Below, piece after piece: positions 31,832-40,910 of a stretch of DNA of 43,877 bases (position 1 is its first letter; every line of letters begins with the position of its first letter). This DNA comes from CAYXVF01 sp964468125 (GTDB lineage Bacteria > Myxococcota > XYA12-FULL-58-9 > CAYXVF01): NCBI GenBank assembly GCA_964468125.1, contig CAYXVF010000050.1:1-43877 (forward strand). The letters run 5' to 3'. Both the position numbers and the translations under genes were made by a program. The notes under the pieces were generated by a model, which did not search any database, was not told the origin of the DNA, and worked only from the letters and a program-made list of their open reading frames with translations.

Positions 31832-32308
31832 TCAGATAACTGACGCCTCGAATACCGCTTCGACGTTCACTTCCGCCTCGAAAGCGACCGGGGCGGCGTT
31901 CGCCTCACCGTCGACGGTCCACTCGAGCGGCTCACAGGCGACGACCGAATCGGACAGAGTCGCGAGCTCTTCCTGGGTGAACTCGAAGTCCACCGTCGTG
32001 CCCACAGCGATCGCGACGTCCTCGACCGTCCGGCTGACACCACCGATCGTTGCCGTTGCCGACGCGGACTCCGCGGCATTCTCTTGGCCGAGCGCTGTGA
32101 TGGTCATGACCACGGACACGATGTCCGCTGAATCGAGCTTATTGGCGTTGTCCCGTACTTCCTGATTGGAGCAGGGATCGACCGTTCCCGAGTCGGTGTA
32201 GGTGTTGGAGCTCGAGCTCACGGCCACGGGAAAATCAAAATCGCCGTCGATATCGATCCCACAGGCGGTCAGCGGAAGGAAAAGGACAAAGAGTGCTATG
32301 TTCTTCAT
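31832..32308 (-). CDS. Lipoprotein, unknown
   Basis: 158 aa from ATG 32308, the ATG that begins a signal peptide with a perfect lipobox LTAC (MKNIALFVLFLPLTAC); a start 5 codons upstream is less suitable. The mature part is acidic and Thr/Ala/Val-rich, with about three cysteines, and has the look of a beta-sandwich (VVMTITALGQE, TATIGGVSRTVEDV, VDFEFTQEEL). No recognised family. It follows the DUF1501 gene by 63 bp on the same strand and might belong to that operon. Confidence 0.7.
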   Translation of the reverse strand: MKNIALFVLFLPLTACGIDIDGDFDFPVAVSSSSNTYTDSGTVDPCSNQEVRDNANKLDSADIVSVVMTITALGQENAAESASATATIGGVSRTVEDVAIAVGTTVDFEFTQEELATLSDSVVACEPLEWTVDGEANAAPVAFEAEVNVEAVFEASVI

Positions 32309-32371
32309 GTCTTTTGATAGCAAAAGGCCGCCCGGAAAAGCGTGCGCTGGATCACATTGTTCCGGACCGCT

Positions 32372-33676
32372 CTAGGCCATCGCCCCTCGGATCACCTTGC
32401 CGCCGTTGATGCGCGAGTCGATCCGGTCCGACTCCATGCCCGTGAGCGCGCTGACCGTCTTGGCCACCGCCTCGAGCGATTGGTCGCGAGGGATGTCCGC
32501 ACCGTCGATCCCGGCGCCGGTGGCCGAGTCGATGTCGATGGCACCAAAGTCCCGGCCCGATTCCTCGACCTTGCCGTAGACCCCGGGATTCACCCCCGCA
32601 CCACTGATCATCATCATGTGGTGGTTGAGGTTGTGGTCGCGGCCGGGGTTTCGCCTGGGTCCCAGCGTGCGACCGAACACGTTGAGATTTGTAAAGAGCA
32701 CATCGTCCTGAAGACCCGCGTCCTCGAGCTGGGTGAACATCGAGCTCAGTGTCGCGAGGCCACTGACCGTCTGATTCCGTTCGGTCAGGAGACCCGTATC
32801 ATTGTGATTGTCACCCCCGAAGGGAATTCGGATCTGAATGACAGGGCTCACCCGCATCAGTATCAGCGCGATCGCCGCCTGTACCTGATCGTCCGCGCCG
32901 TTTCCACTGATCGAATCGAATCGTACGAGCAATGATTCGTCCAGCGAGCGCGCCTGCTCGCGCGAAATCACAAAGCGGTCCACCCAACGTCGCTGGGCGG
33001 GGGTCCCCCGGTCCTGCAGGAGCCGATGCAAGCTATCGAGAGTCTGGTCACGAAGCTGAGAGAGCTGCAGGGCGTTTCCGGTCTCGACATTAAAGAGCGA
33101 GGAGAGCGTCTGGGGATTGAGCTCTTGCAGGACGCGGCCAGCGAACTTGATGTTGCCGCGAAGCGAGACCGGTTCGCTTTGAATCGTCCCCATCGCGGCG
33201 GCGTTCTCGGAAGAAATCACCGACGCGAACTGTTCCGACGCGGAGCCATTCGGCGACCGTGCGCTCCCGACGAGCTCGAGCACGTTGTCGAACTGCGGGT
33301 GTGCGTTCTGATACGTGCGGTGATGCACAAAACACGTCCGGTCGAGCACCCGTTGCGGCAAGCTCGCCCAGGGTGCGGCCGCGGTGGTATCCACCGTCCC
33401 CAAGCGGAGCGGCGTTTCTTCCATTCCCGGATTCTGGTTGTAGACGACACCCGGGATCCCATAGGTGCCGGGGCTGTTGGCATTCCAAGGATCGCCCGCG
33501 CCGCTCGCGGATAGGATCAGAAACTTCCGCGGATTCGGTGTCTGCGCGAGCGCCGCACCCGTCGGCAGCCCTGCGGTGAAGAGGCCAACGGGCAGACCGG
33601 TGGCGAGGGCACGCAATCCGACGTACCCAGACCCAAACAAGGCCGTCTTCAGAAGCTTTCTTCGTGATGCGTCCAT
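32372..33676 (-). CDS. DUF1501 family protein with Tat-type signal
   Basis: 434 aa from ATG 33676; an alternative start 17 codons up would put extra residues before the signal. The N-terminus MDASRRKLLKTALFG carries an RRxLLK twin-arginine-type motif and the hydrophobic region after it, so export by the Tat route is likely. The C-terminal part has GRDHNLNHHMMMISGAGVNPGVYG, the core of the DUF1501 (sulfatase-like) family. In Planctomycetes and Myxococcota these genes sit next to DUF1592-type cytochrome genes, as here (14 bp downstream of one). No biochemical function is established. Confidence 0.85.
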   Translation of the reverse strand: MDASRRKLLKTALFGSGYVGLRALATGLPVGLFTAGLPTGAALAQTPNPRKFLILSASGAGDPWNANSPGTYGIPGVVYNQNPGMEETPLRLGTVDTTAAAPWASLPQRVLDRTCFVHHRTYQNAHPQFDNVLELVGSARSPNGSASEQFASVISSENAAAMGTIQSEPVSLRGNIKFAGRVLQELNPQTLSSLFNVETGNALQLSQLRDQTLDSLHRLLQDRGTPAQRRWVDRFVISREQARSLDESLLVRFDSISGNGADDQVQAAIALILMRVSPVIQIRIPFGGDNHNDTGLLTERNQTVSGLATLSSMFTQLEDAGLQDDVLFTNLNVFGRTLGPRRNPGRDHNLNHHMMMISGAGVNPGVYGKVEESGRDFGAIDIDSATGAGIDGADIPRDQSLEAVAKTVSALTGMESDRIDSRINGGKVIRGAMA

Positions 33677-33690
33677 GGTCCTAGTCCTCG

Positions 33691-35730
33691 TCAAAGGTCG
33701 GTCGAGCCCAACAGCGCCGAGCTGCATGCAACGATGAAAGTGGAGCGGAGCCGGTTTCGCGCATTGCCATCGATGTCGCCCGCGGCGTCGTAGTGGCCCT
33801 GGAGCGCCGCGCTCACGTCTGAGTGGAGTGGATCGGAAGGAGGAATCGCCATGACCTCCTCAACCAGGTAGCGCAATGAGCCCTCGATGTCCGAGCTCTG
33901 CAGCGGCCCACCCGTCTGATTGATGACCCGGCTCCCGAGCTCGCCGCACAAAGAGTCGAGCGTCGAGGTGTAGAACAGCGACGGCTCCGTCGCCTGGTCC
34001 GGGGCCGCCGAGCCACGCGCCCACCCGTCTGCGGGCAAGGCGTCGACCAGGTCACGAATACGGCCGTTGATCCGACAGGCATCGTCGCGGTCGAGTCGTG
34101 TCTCGAGGGTGGTGCAAAGATGGTCGCGTCTCGCGAGGGAAACCGTCGCAAAGGCGCCCTCCTCTCCGGGAACACACTCCGCGCCGGTGACGAGCGGCGA
34201 GGCGAACAGGTTCACCACCAATCCCTCGAAGTCGAAGTTAGAGCTCTCGAATTCGTTCACGATGCGTTGGAACTCAGGGTCGTCGCGATCACACTCTTTC
34301 GAGTTCGCGAACATGCAGAGCTTCTGGGTCCAACCTTCGGCAAAGAAGGGATGCTCGCCCAGGATGGAGCCGAGGTCTTCGAGGTTGTCACCAAATCCCG
34401 AGTGTCCCTGAAAGCTGAAGCTCGGCTGAACGAAGTCGTCCTGGTCCGCGATTTCCACCGCGTAGGTGTCCGCGTCGTATTCGTTCGCGAAGAAATTGCG
34501 CATCGGATCGAGGTTCTTGTGACATCCAAAGCACTGGGTCCCCGGTGAGGCATGGTCTTCTGCGAGTCCATCGTCGCCCAAGGGAACGGAGATGTCCGAG
34601 TCCTCGAAGGCGAGCCCGAGGCCAGCGATCAGCATCTGGTTCGTGGTCACCCGGAAGCTGTTGTCCACGTTGGTGCGCCAGCCGGCGAGAAACGCGGGTG
34701 TGCTGAAGAAACCGGTTCGACTGCTCCGCAGCGGAAGCTCCGTGACGCCCCGCAGTGTGGGGGCGTCGAACATAGAGGGCTGGACCATGCCGTTGTCGAG
34801 TGCCGTCATCTCTACCGACCGCCAGTCCTGAAAATCACTGTCATTAAAGACAGACAACGTAATGTCGCCCTCGCACATGCCAGGGGAGTCACCGAGCATG
34901 AACAGCCGAAAGGTGTTGCGTTCGTTGCCGGTCGTGTTGTTACTGAACGGGTCGGAGCAGTCATTCAGGGGCGTCGAGCTGTAGAACGTTTTGTTGGCGA
35001 GTTGTACGGAAAACGGCGTGTTCTCGTCGTAGTCCACACCACCGTCGCTGAACGGTTGGTGGTAGAAGCGCATGCGCGGGGAGCCATTCTCTGCTGCGAG
35101 CATGAAGCTCACCATGCCGGTCGTCATCATCCACGTCCTGGTCGTGGCAATCTCGGTGAAGGGGCGCCCTTCGTCGATCAAGCCCATCACCGTGCGCGCG
35201 AAGGACTGCTCCAAATTGTTGAACAAAGCGTTCGGAGCACTCCAGCGGCCGATGTTTTCGCTGCCTACGGCCTGCGGGCCAAAGTCTTGGCGATCGCCAT
35301 CGAACTGCTGAAGGGTCTTGGTGAGAAAGGCCGTCAGCTTGTCTCGGAACGCGGGCTCGTCGAACCAGCTCTGCACGAGAGAGGAGAGGGACGCGGGGTC
35401 GGCGACGACCTGGCCGAGCTCATCGTTCGTCGGGGCCTGCCCGGTCATCAGGTTCTTTACGCGCCGGACGTAGACCGACGGTGGAGTCAGGACATCGACG
35501 TCGCAGGTGTCGATCTCGCCAACCGGTTCCCAATCGAGAGGTTGGTCCACACCGTCATCGACGGTGCCGTTTGCATTGCTGTTCGCGTTGCCGTTTGCGT
35601 TGCTCCCGTTGCCATTGCTTCCGATCCCGTCGATGGGCCGGGCGGGCTGCACGACGGTTGCATTCTCGAGCGTACAGGCAACGAAAAGGGCGGTGAGCAC
35701 GAGCAACACGGTCCGTGATGCGGATGTCAT
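33691..35730 (-). CDS. DUF1592/DUF1588-type cytochrome lipoprotein
   Basis: 679 aa from ATG 35730, which overlaps the stop of the upstream gene (TCAT on the plus strand, i.e. ATGA). Signal peptide with lipobox FVAC (MTSASRTVLLVLTALFVAC), then a low-complexity Asn/Gly/Ser linker (about 45-65). The main part has the DUF1592-like QSFARTVMGLIDEGRPFTEI and FFSTPAFLAGWRTNVDNSFR, and a single heme-binding CFGCH (400-404) after ASPGTQ, which is where DUF1588 places its heme. A C-terminal region with many cysteines follows. Planctomycete-type c cytochromes of this form are exported and paired with DUF1501 proteins. Redox partner unknown. Confidence 0.82.
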   Translation of the reverse strand: MTSASRTVLLVLTALFVACTLENATVVQPARPIDGIGSNGNGSNANGNANSNANGTVDDGVDQPLDWEPVGEIDTCDVDVLTPPSVYVRRVKNLMTGQAPTNDELGQVVADPASLSSLVQSWFDEPAFRDKLTAFLTKTLQQFDGDRQDFGPQAVGSENIGRWSAPNALFNNLEQSFARTVMGLIDEGRPFTEIATTRTWMMTTGMVSFMLAAENGSPRMRFYHQPFSDGGVDYDENTPFSVQLANKTFYSSTPLNDCSDPFSNNTTGNERNTFRLFMLGDSPGMCEGDITLSVFNDSDFQDWRSVEMTALDNGMVQPSMFDAPTLRGVTELPLRSSRTGFFSTPAFLAGWRTNVDNSFRVTTNQMLIAGLGLAFEDSDISVPLGDDGLAEDHASPGTQCFGCHKNLDPMRNFFANEYDADTYAVEIADQDDFVQPSFSFQGHSGFGDNLEDLGSILGEHPFFAEGWTQKLCMFANSKECDRDDPEFQRIVNEFESSNFDFEGLVVNLFASPLVTGAECVPGEEGAFATVSLARRDHLCTTLETRLDRDDACRINGRIRDLVDALPADGWARGSAAPDQATEPSLFYTSTLDSLCGELGSRVINQTGGPLQSSDIEGSLRYLVEEVMAIPPSDPLHSDVSAALQGHYDAAGDIDGNARNRLRSTFIVACSSALLGSTDL

Positions 35731-37226
35731 GGTCGCATTCCTCCTTCCAACCATTCGGAGATGAGCAGCACTTCATCATCGCCCCACTCGCCCGAACGCT
35801 GACTGACCGGGGGCATGTTCGAGGAATCGACGGTACGGGCACGAATGGCCGAGGCGTAGTCGACCCAGTCGTCGTAGGTGGAGAGATCGGCGGTGTCGCT
35901 CCCTACGCCGTGGCAGCTCGCGCAATGCGCCTGGAAGAGAGGCGCGATGTCGTCGGCGTAGCTCACCTCGCGAGCAGGGAGCAGCTTGATGGGAATCGTC
36001 CGCGATTCAGTGTCGGCAGTGAGGGTGATCCGGTTCCATCCGATGTGCGGCAAGACGCCCGTCACGGACCATGAATCGGGGGCATCGCTTTCGGTGGCGA
36101 GGGGCACTCCGTCGACTTCCGCCTGCAACGGCGCGGCTCCCGGCGCGTTGACCGTGAAGCTCACGTTTTCATCCGTGCTCCGAGCGAAAGGAATCAGGCC
36201 TGCTACGCGAATCGAGTGCCGGCCCTGCACGTGACAGACTTCTGATTCGCTCTCGATCCAGAGTCCTCCGTCGTAGGCGTGAAGGCCACTCGGCGCGGTG
36301 GACCAGGCAGTGGTTTCCAGGGTCTCATCGTTCAAGCGAGCGATGAGGCCGGGCGTGTGAAACCAGAGATCCTTAGCCGAAGCGGACACGAGCGCAGGCG
36401 CCTCGAAGTCGTCGAGGGCAAAGCGCATCCAGCTGTCCTCGTCCCGCTGCCATAGGGTGTCCGCGGTGAAGGCGGAAACACCGCGAGCGCTGATCGCCGC
36501 TGCGAGTACGCCGGTGACGCGTGTGACTTGCTCTGCGCGGGAGGGCGTGATGCGCCAGAGGGAACCGTCGTCGGCGACGAGCCAGGTGAAGTTGTCGGTC
36601 CCGACGCATTCGCCGGCGAGGTCGAGGATTCGCAGGCCGATCTCGCTCGAGGCGACCAGGCCGGAGCGCCACCAGGAGAGGTCGCGTGCCTCGAAGATTT
36701 CGAGGTCACTGAGGAGCAGTCCACGGTCCGTGAGATCGCCGCAGAAATCCATGCCGGCCGAGGCGGCGGGCAGCTCGAGGAGCGTGCGGCCGCCGTCGTC
36801 GAGTCGCCAGAGCGCGGAGTCCGCGATGAGGTCGACCCGATCGGCGCTCCAGGCTCGCGCAGCCCGGGGCGTTCCCAGAGCTTCCACGCGCGTGCTATCG
36901 GTCCCGTCGGCGCGCAGGGTGCGGAGGGCGAGGGCGTCGTCTACGTTCTGAGCGGAGAGCCAGAGTTCCCCTTCGGGACTCAAAGCGAGAAACGACTCGC
37001 CCGGGAGCCGGTCGTAGCACTGAACAGCGGGCTCAAAGGAGGCAGCGTCAGCAAGCGAGAGAGCAGCCGCCTCGACGATTTCGGGCTCGTCGACCGGGCC
37101 CGTATCGGTGTCCACCTCGTCCGAGAGATCGAGGTCGGTCTTCGGCTCGGAAACCACGTTCCCACAGCCAAACGCCCCCTGAAATCCAACGACGAGGCAG
37201 CAAAGTGCGATGCGGTGGTGATTCAT
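35727..37226 (-). CDS. Lipoprotein with C-terminal cytochrome c-type heme site
   Basis: 499 aa from ATG 37226, which begins a signal peptide (MNHHRIALCCLVVGFQGAFGC) with a lipobox at AFGC. An acidic linker (DLDLSDEVDTDTGPVDEPE) is followed by a long beta-rich region (about 70-340) with repeating SDLEIF/WRITPSRA-type strands, perhaps a propeller. Near the C-terminus lies one c-type heme motif, CASCH (435-439, AHCASCHGV), and NMPPVSQRSGEWGDDEVLLI, the methionine-ligand part of cytochrome c. The downstream gene overlaps by 4 bp (ATGA), so the two are translationally coupled; with DUF1501 they form one operon. Confidence 0.8.
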   Translation of the reverse strand: MNHHRIALCCLVVGFQGAFGCGNVVSEPKTDLDLSDEVDTDTGPVDEPEIVEAAALSLADAASFEPAVQCYDRLPGESFLALSPEGELWLSAQNVDDALALRTLRADGTDSTRVEALGTPRAARAWSADRVDLIADSALWRLDDGGRTLLELPAASAGMDFCGDLTDRGLLLSDLEIFEARDLSWWRSGLVASSEIGLRILDLAGECVGTDNFTWLVADDGSLWRITPSRAEQVTRVTGVLAAAISARGVSAFTADTLWQRDEDSWMRFALDDFEAPALVSASAKDLWFHTPGLIARLNDETLETTAWSTAPSGLHAYDGGLWIESESEVCHVQGRHSIRVAGLIPFARSTDENVSFTVNAPGAAPLQAEVDGVPLATESDAPDSWSVTGVLPHIGWNRITLTADTESRTIPIKLLPAREVSYADDIAPLFQAHCASCHGVGSDTADLSTYDDWVDYASAIRARTVDSSNMPPVSQRSGEWGDDEVLLISEWLEGGMRP

Positions 37227-37378
37227 GCCCAAGCTGCTCCGGTGGTGAGCTAGCAAGCGCCGCACCAGATCGAAAACCAGATTTTCCAGGCACTTAGGGC
37301 CGACGCCCTCCAGGTCTGTAGCGAACAGTCATCACCACATTGAGGGTTTTGGTCGACAGTCGTCCTCAAACGTCGAGA

Positions 37379-38743
37379 CTACCGAACATTCCGGACGACC
37401 TGCCCGTCGCGAAAGACGCTCTCGATCGCCCGCAGGTTTTTTACGCTCTCGCGAGGATCCGCTCGCAACAGGAGCATGTCGGCGCGCTTACCCACTTCGA
37501 GCGTGCCGAGCTCATCGGCGGCACCGAGGAGCTCGGCGGCGTTGCGGGTGGCCATGACCAGGATTTCCGAGGCATTGAACCCGCCCTGTTCGAGCAACTC
37601 CATTTCCTCGTGGAGGCTGTGGCCAGGGAAGATGTAGCGATTGCCGATGTCCGTTCCCACCACCAGGCGAAACCCCATGTCGTGGAGGCGGCGCAGATCC
37701 TCGAACTGCTTCCGGAGCACCGGGCTCGACTCGAAGCTCGGGTTCTCGGAGCCATAGAGCATCTCCAAAAAAGCCCGGTGCTCAGATGCGTCGGGGGCCG
37801 AAGCGGCCAGGCGATCGAGCTCGGCGTCAAAAACTCCCTCCTCCCTCAGCGCGGCGATCCAGTCCGGCCGCAGCGGATAGAGTAAGGACTTGTCGATCAT
37901 CAACGTCGTCACCCAGTGCACATCGCGGGCGAGAAGGTCCTCGACCACGGGCAGATCTTTTTGCCAATCAATGTCGACGCCAGTGAAGTGGAGAAGGTGA
38001 TCGACGCCCGCCGATTGCGCCATGCGCAGCTCCTCGATGTCGCTGACGTGGGCGAACACTTTGGTTCCGTGGGCATGGGCTTGCACCACGACCTCGTCGA
38101 CGAACCGTTGTGGGATCCGCTCGACAAACGGCGGGGCCGGTCCCTCCTCGATGGTGAGCTTGATCCCCACGATCGGTAGGCGGGTGACCCGCTCGACCAG
38201 GGGGCCGATCTCCTCGACCGACTCGAGGTAATGAATCGTGACCCCGTCACGCCACTTGGGACTCTGATAGGTCTTTGAGGGGTGCCGCCCCTCCATGGAG
38301 AAGTGCTGGCTGGTGTGGAAGAAACGCGGCGCCTCGGCACCGGGGCGCATCGTTGCCTCCCGGGTGCGGGTGAGCGTCGCATCGTCGCAATCGCTGCAGC
38401 CGGTCACGAGGATCGACGTCACCCCGTAGCGCAAAAACTGGGGAAAGCTCTGCTCGATCGGGAAGGGGTGCGTGTGCGCGTCGGTCAGGCCGGGAACCAG
38501 GAAACGACCGTCCCCGTCGATCACCGCGGCGCCTTCCGACTGCAAGGGGGTCGACGAAACGAGCGCGATCCGACCGTCGCGAACCAATACATCCACCGGA
38601 CCCTTTGCATCCGCTCCCGTGCCGTCGATGACGGTCACCCCCCGGATCAAGAGCTGCGCGGCGCCGCGACCGGTCTGCTGCGTTGGCCCGGCGCACGAGA
38701 GGCATAAGGCCACAACCGCTAGGGCTGACCGGCTTCGACCCAT
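37379..38743 (-). CDS. Amidohydrolase family lipoprotein-like enzyme
   Basis: 454 aa from ATG 38743 with GGGGAGGG upstream. N-terminal signal (MGRSRSALAVVALCLSC, imperfect lipobox) followed by LLIRGVTVIDGTGADAKGPVDV. Metal site: His90 and His92 in DAHTHPFP, then VFAHVSD and DHLLHFTG and the conserved Asp in VVGTDIGNRY. The C-terminus has ATRNAAELLGAADELGTLEVGKRADMLLL, the standard end of imidazolonepropionase-like amidohydrolases. It is exported and hydrolyses C-N bonds with one or two metal ions; the substrate cannot be told. The gene is single and divergent from the toxin-antitoxin pair. Confidence 0.9.
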   Translation of the reverse strand: MGRSRSALAVVALCLSCAGPTQQTGRGAAQLLIRGVTVIDGTGADAKGPVDVLVRDGRIALVSSTPLQSEGAAVIDGDGRFLVPGLTDAHTHPFPIEQSFPQFLRYGVTSILVTGCSDCDDATLTRTREATMRPGAEAPRFFHTSQHFSMEGRHPSKTYQSPKWRDGVTIHYLESVEEIGPLVERVTRLPIVGIKLTIEEGPAPPFVERIPQRFVDEVVVQAHAHGTKVFAHVSDIEELRMAQSAGVDHLLHFTGVDIDWQKDLPVVEDLLARDVHWVTTLMIDKSLLYPLRPDWIAALREEGVFDAELDRLAASAPDASEHRAFLEMLYGSENPSFESSPVLRKQFEDLRRLHDMGFRLVVGTDIGNRYIFPGHSLHEEMELLEQGGFNASEILVMATRNAAELLGAADELGTLEVGKRADMLLLRADPRESVKNLRAIESVFRDGQVVRNVR

Positions 38744-38880
38744 GATGCCCTCCCCTCGACGTCGCTGATCGATCGCAAGATACCGCTTCGTACTCCAGCC
38801 GGCGGCCCAAAGGCCACGTTTCCTGGATGGCAGTTCCCCTCGAGGGCCCGCAGAGCATCGTTTTTTTCATATTGGCAAAA

Positions 38881-38900
38881 AAACCACATCGGTGTGGTTT
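38881..38900. promoter_or_regulatory. Perfect inverted repeat, likely AbiEi operator
   Basis: AAACCACA (38881-38888) and TGTGGTTT (38893-38900) are perfect 8-bp inverted repeats with a 4-bp centre. The site ends 10 bp before the antitoxin ATG and overlaps the likely promoter (TTGGCA at 38872-38877, TTATCT at 38899-38904). AbiEi proteins repress their own operon by binding inverted repeats with a winged-helix domain, so this is a natural operator candidate. Confidence 0.6.
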
Positions 38901-38910
38901 ATCTATCAAC

Positions 38911-39504
38911 ATGAAGAAGATCGACGACCAGCGCGCCATCGAGCGTTTTGCGGACAGCCAGAAGGGCGTTTTTTCGCGGTCGGATCTCGAATCGCTCTTT
39001 GCGGAACGACACCCGAGCGCGATGGGTCGACGCATCAACGCGCTCGTAGACCGCGGTGTCCTTGTTCGCGCATTGCGGGGTTGGTACGTCACACCGACTT
39101 TCAATGTGCGGACACTGAGTCGCCGGCTGGCCCCCACTGCATATCTCAGTTTGGAGACCGCCTTGAGTGATCAGGGCGTCATCGGTGTGAGTCCCGAACG
39201 TAAGGTGAGCTCGGTCAAGTTGGGCCCGTCGCGCCGTTACTGGACCGGGTCGGTGATCATCGAGCATCTCGGGATCAAAGAGTCGCTGTTTTTCGGCTGG
39301 ACTGAGGATCGGGGTTTGCGGGTCGCAACCAAGGAGAAAGCTCTGCTCGATGCGCTCTATTTCTACCAGCACGGACGCGCGCTTGCCTTTGATCCTTACG
39401 GTGATGTCCGTCTCGATTTGCTCGATCGCGAGCGACTCAGCAAGATGCTCGCACGCTACGAGAATCCGAAGTTCGTCGGGTTCGTGAGGGGGATCCTCGG
39501 ATGA
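38911..39504 (+). CDS. AbiEi-type type IV antitoxin
   Basis: 197 aa from ATG 38911; an earlier in-frame start at 38827 would place the operator inside the gene. Residues 1-75 are a winged-helix-like DNA-binding domain (VFSRSDLESLFAERHPSAMGRRINAL, then GVLVRALRGWYVTP). The rest carries the family region SPERKVSSVKLG, EHLGIKESLFFGW and ATKEKALLDALYF. This is the antitoxin and autorepressor of AbiE-type type IV toxin-antitoxin systems, which abort phage growth. It ends overlapping the toxin start by 4 bp (ATGA). Confidence 0.9.
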   Translation: MKKIDDQRAIERFADSQKGVFSRSDLESLFAERHPSAMGRRINALVDRGVLVRALRGWYVTPTFNVRTLSRRLAPTAYLSLETALSDQGVIGVSPERKVSSVKLGPSRRYWTGSVIIEHLGIKESLFFGWTEDRGLRVATKEKALLDALYFYQHGRALAFDPYGDVRLDLLDRERLSKMLARYENPKFVGFVRGILG

Positions 39505-40259
39505 AGTGGCAACCGGCAAGCCCGGTGACCCGAGAGGCCTTGCTCCTGTGGGTGATCGAAGCACTCGGTGAAGAGTTTCGAGATCATGCGATACTCAAAG
39601 GGGGGATGGCGCTACGTTTGCTCTCGAGCGAGCGACTGACAAACGACGCTAACTTTGTGCTCGTTCCTTACGCGAGCAAGAAGGACGTACTCCCTGGTGT
39701 ACGCCGCGCACTCTCGTTGCTGCGAGACGCTCGTGTGGAAATCGAAGTGCACTCGACGATGATCCGCGCCGACATCGCGCTCGACGATCAAAGAATCCAA
39801 CTCGAGTGCGCCGTGGCTCGAGAATGCGCTTCAATCCCGATGGCTACGGAGCGTCTCGCTGACTCGGTTGGCAAGCCCTCGAAGATCGTGCGGATCATGG
39901 AGCCGAATGTCGCGCTGGCCCACAAGCTTGCGGCGTGGAACGAGCGGCGGCTGATTCGCGATCTCTACGACGCGTATTTTCTGTCGACAGAAGTGGGGGC
40001 CCGCCCAGACCCTGCTACGCTCGATGCCCGCCTGGCATCCGTGCGCTCTCGCCGGCCGGAGGTCGCCAAGGTCAAACGCATGAGCCGCAGCGAGCTCGTG
40101 GAAGCACTGCGCCGCGCGGCTTCTGAATTGAGTGACGAGAAGGTCCGAAGCGAGCTCGAAGGCGTGTTGGTCGAGGAGTGCCTCGCGGGCGCGTGGCTGC
40201 GCATTCGGACCGCGGTGAATCAGCTCGCGGGATCTTTGGTTTCGTCTTCGAGCGGATAG
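39501..40259 (+). CDS. AbiEii-type nucleotidyltransferase toxin
   Basis: 252 aa. ATG 39501 overlaps the antitoxin stop. Motif I ILKGGMALRLL (31-41) is normal. Motif II reads RLTNDANFVLVPY: Asp49-Ala-Asn51, where the family has Asp-x-Asp, so one of the metal-binding acidic residues is Asn. A single base change (GAC to AAC) would do it. Later motifs are present (ADIALDDQRIQLEC, and HKLAAWNERRLIRDLYDAYFL). The wild-type family transfers nucleotides to a target and stops growth. This copy may be inactive, weakened or a subgroup with Asn. Confidence 0.9.
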   Translation: MKWQPASPVTREALLLWVIEALGEEFRDHAILKGGMALRLLSSERLTNDANFVLVPYASKKDVLPGVRRALSLLRDARVEIEVHSTMIRADIALDDQRIQLECAVARECASIPMATERLADSVGKPSKIVRIMEPNVALAHKLAAWNERRLIRDLYDAYFLSTEVGARPDPATLDARLASVRSRRPEVAKVKRMSRSELVEALRRAASELSDEKVRSELEGVLVEECLAGAWLRIRTAVNQLAGSLVSSSSG

Positions 40260-40340
40260 CGGACGCTGCCGGGCGCGGTAATCGAAGAAGACGAAACACG
40301 CGGAGCGCTCGGACGAAAACCTCGTCAGGAGACTGCCGCC

Positions 40341-40865
40341 ATGACCACCGCACCGATTCCCAAGTCCTCTGATCAACAGCCGCGCGGGTCCGCCGACCTG
40401 GTCCTCGACACGCCCCACGACGCCACGATCTCCGCATTCGGCGCCGAGCGGGACGTGAAGATCGTCTTTCACGCCCACCCGACCGATCCCTCGAAAGCAC
40501 TCTACGCGTTTGCGGATGCCGGCGAAGTCCGCGCGACGTCTTTGCTGGGACGGCTCGTGCGACCGCTCTTTCGTTCCATCTCCGACGCCTCGTTACAATC
40601 GCAGCTCGAGGCCTTGGACGTCGGCGCCGACGCGGCGTTGAAGATGGCGCCCGACCCGCAACGCATGCGCGCGATCGACTTCGCACAAAAAGGCGTCCAC
40701 GAACCCAAGGCCAACGCGGACCCGGACTTCCATCCCTTCAAGGGCACGCCGAGCATCGGAACGGACGGCGATGTCCGCCTCCGCCTCGCTCTCGAGGGCT
40801 TCCTGCCCGTTACCTACACGGTCCACAACGCAGGCGCCCGCAACGCGCTCGCGGGTTTGTCGTGA
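40341..40865 (+). CDS. Unknown small protein
   Basis: 174 aa from ATG 40341, AGGAG 10 bp upstream. Cytoplasmic in appearance, with no signal or membrane part. N-terminal part is Pro/Ser/Asp-rich; the middle (SLLGRLVRPLFRSISDASLQ) is helical and the end (GDVRLRLALEGFLPVTYTVH) is beta-rich. No recognised domain. It lies 81 bp after the AbiE pair on the same strand, with its own ribosome site, and ends 45 bp before the Kelch-like gene. Confidence 0.6.
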   Translation: MTTAPIPKSSDQQPRGSADLVLDTPHDATISAFGAERDVKIVFHAHPTDPSKALYAFADAGEVRATSLLGRLVRPLFRSISDASLQSQLEALDVGADAALKMAPDPQRMRAIDFAQKGVHEPKANADPDFHPFKGTPSIGTDGDVRLRLALEGFLPVTYTVHNAGARNALAGLS

Positions 40866-40898
40866 GGGGATCGAGGAGATTCTCGTCCTTGCTTCGGC

Positions 40899-40904
40899 TA
40901 GAGT
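40899..40904 (+). promoter_or_regulatory. -10-like TAGAGT, 6 bp before ATG 40911
   Basis: TAGAGT is followed by 6 bp and the start codon. No good -35 is seen. Pattern and position match other genes of the window. Confidence 0.35.
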
Positions 40905-40910
40905 CTCGAA

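Noticed and set aside
34552..35718. Plus-strand reading frame of 388 codons
   Set aside because: Opposite the DUF1592-type cytochrome gene, which has a heme motif, signal peptide and ATGA coupling.
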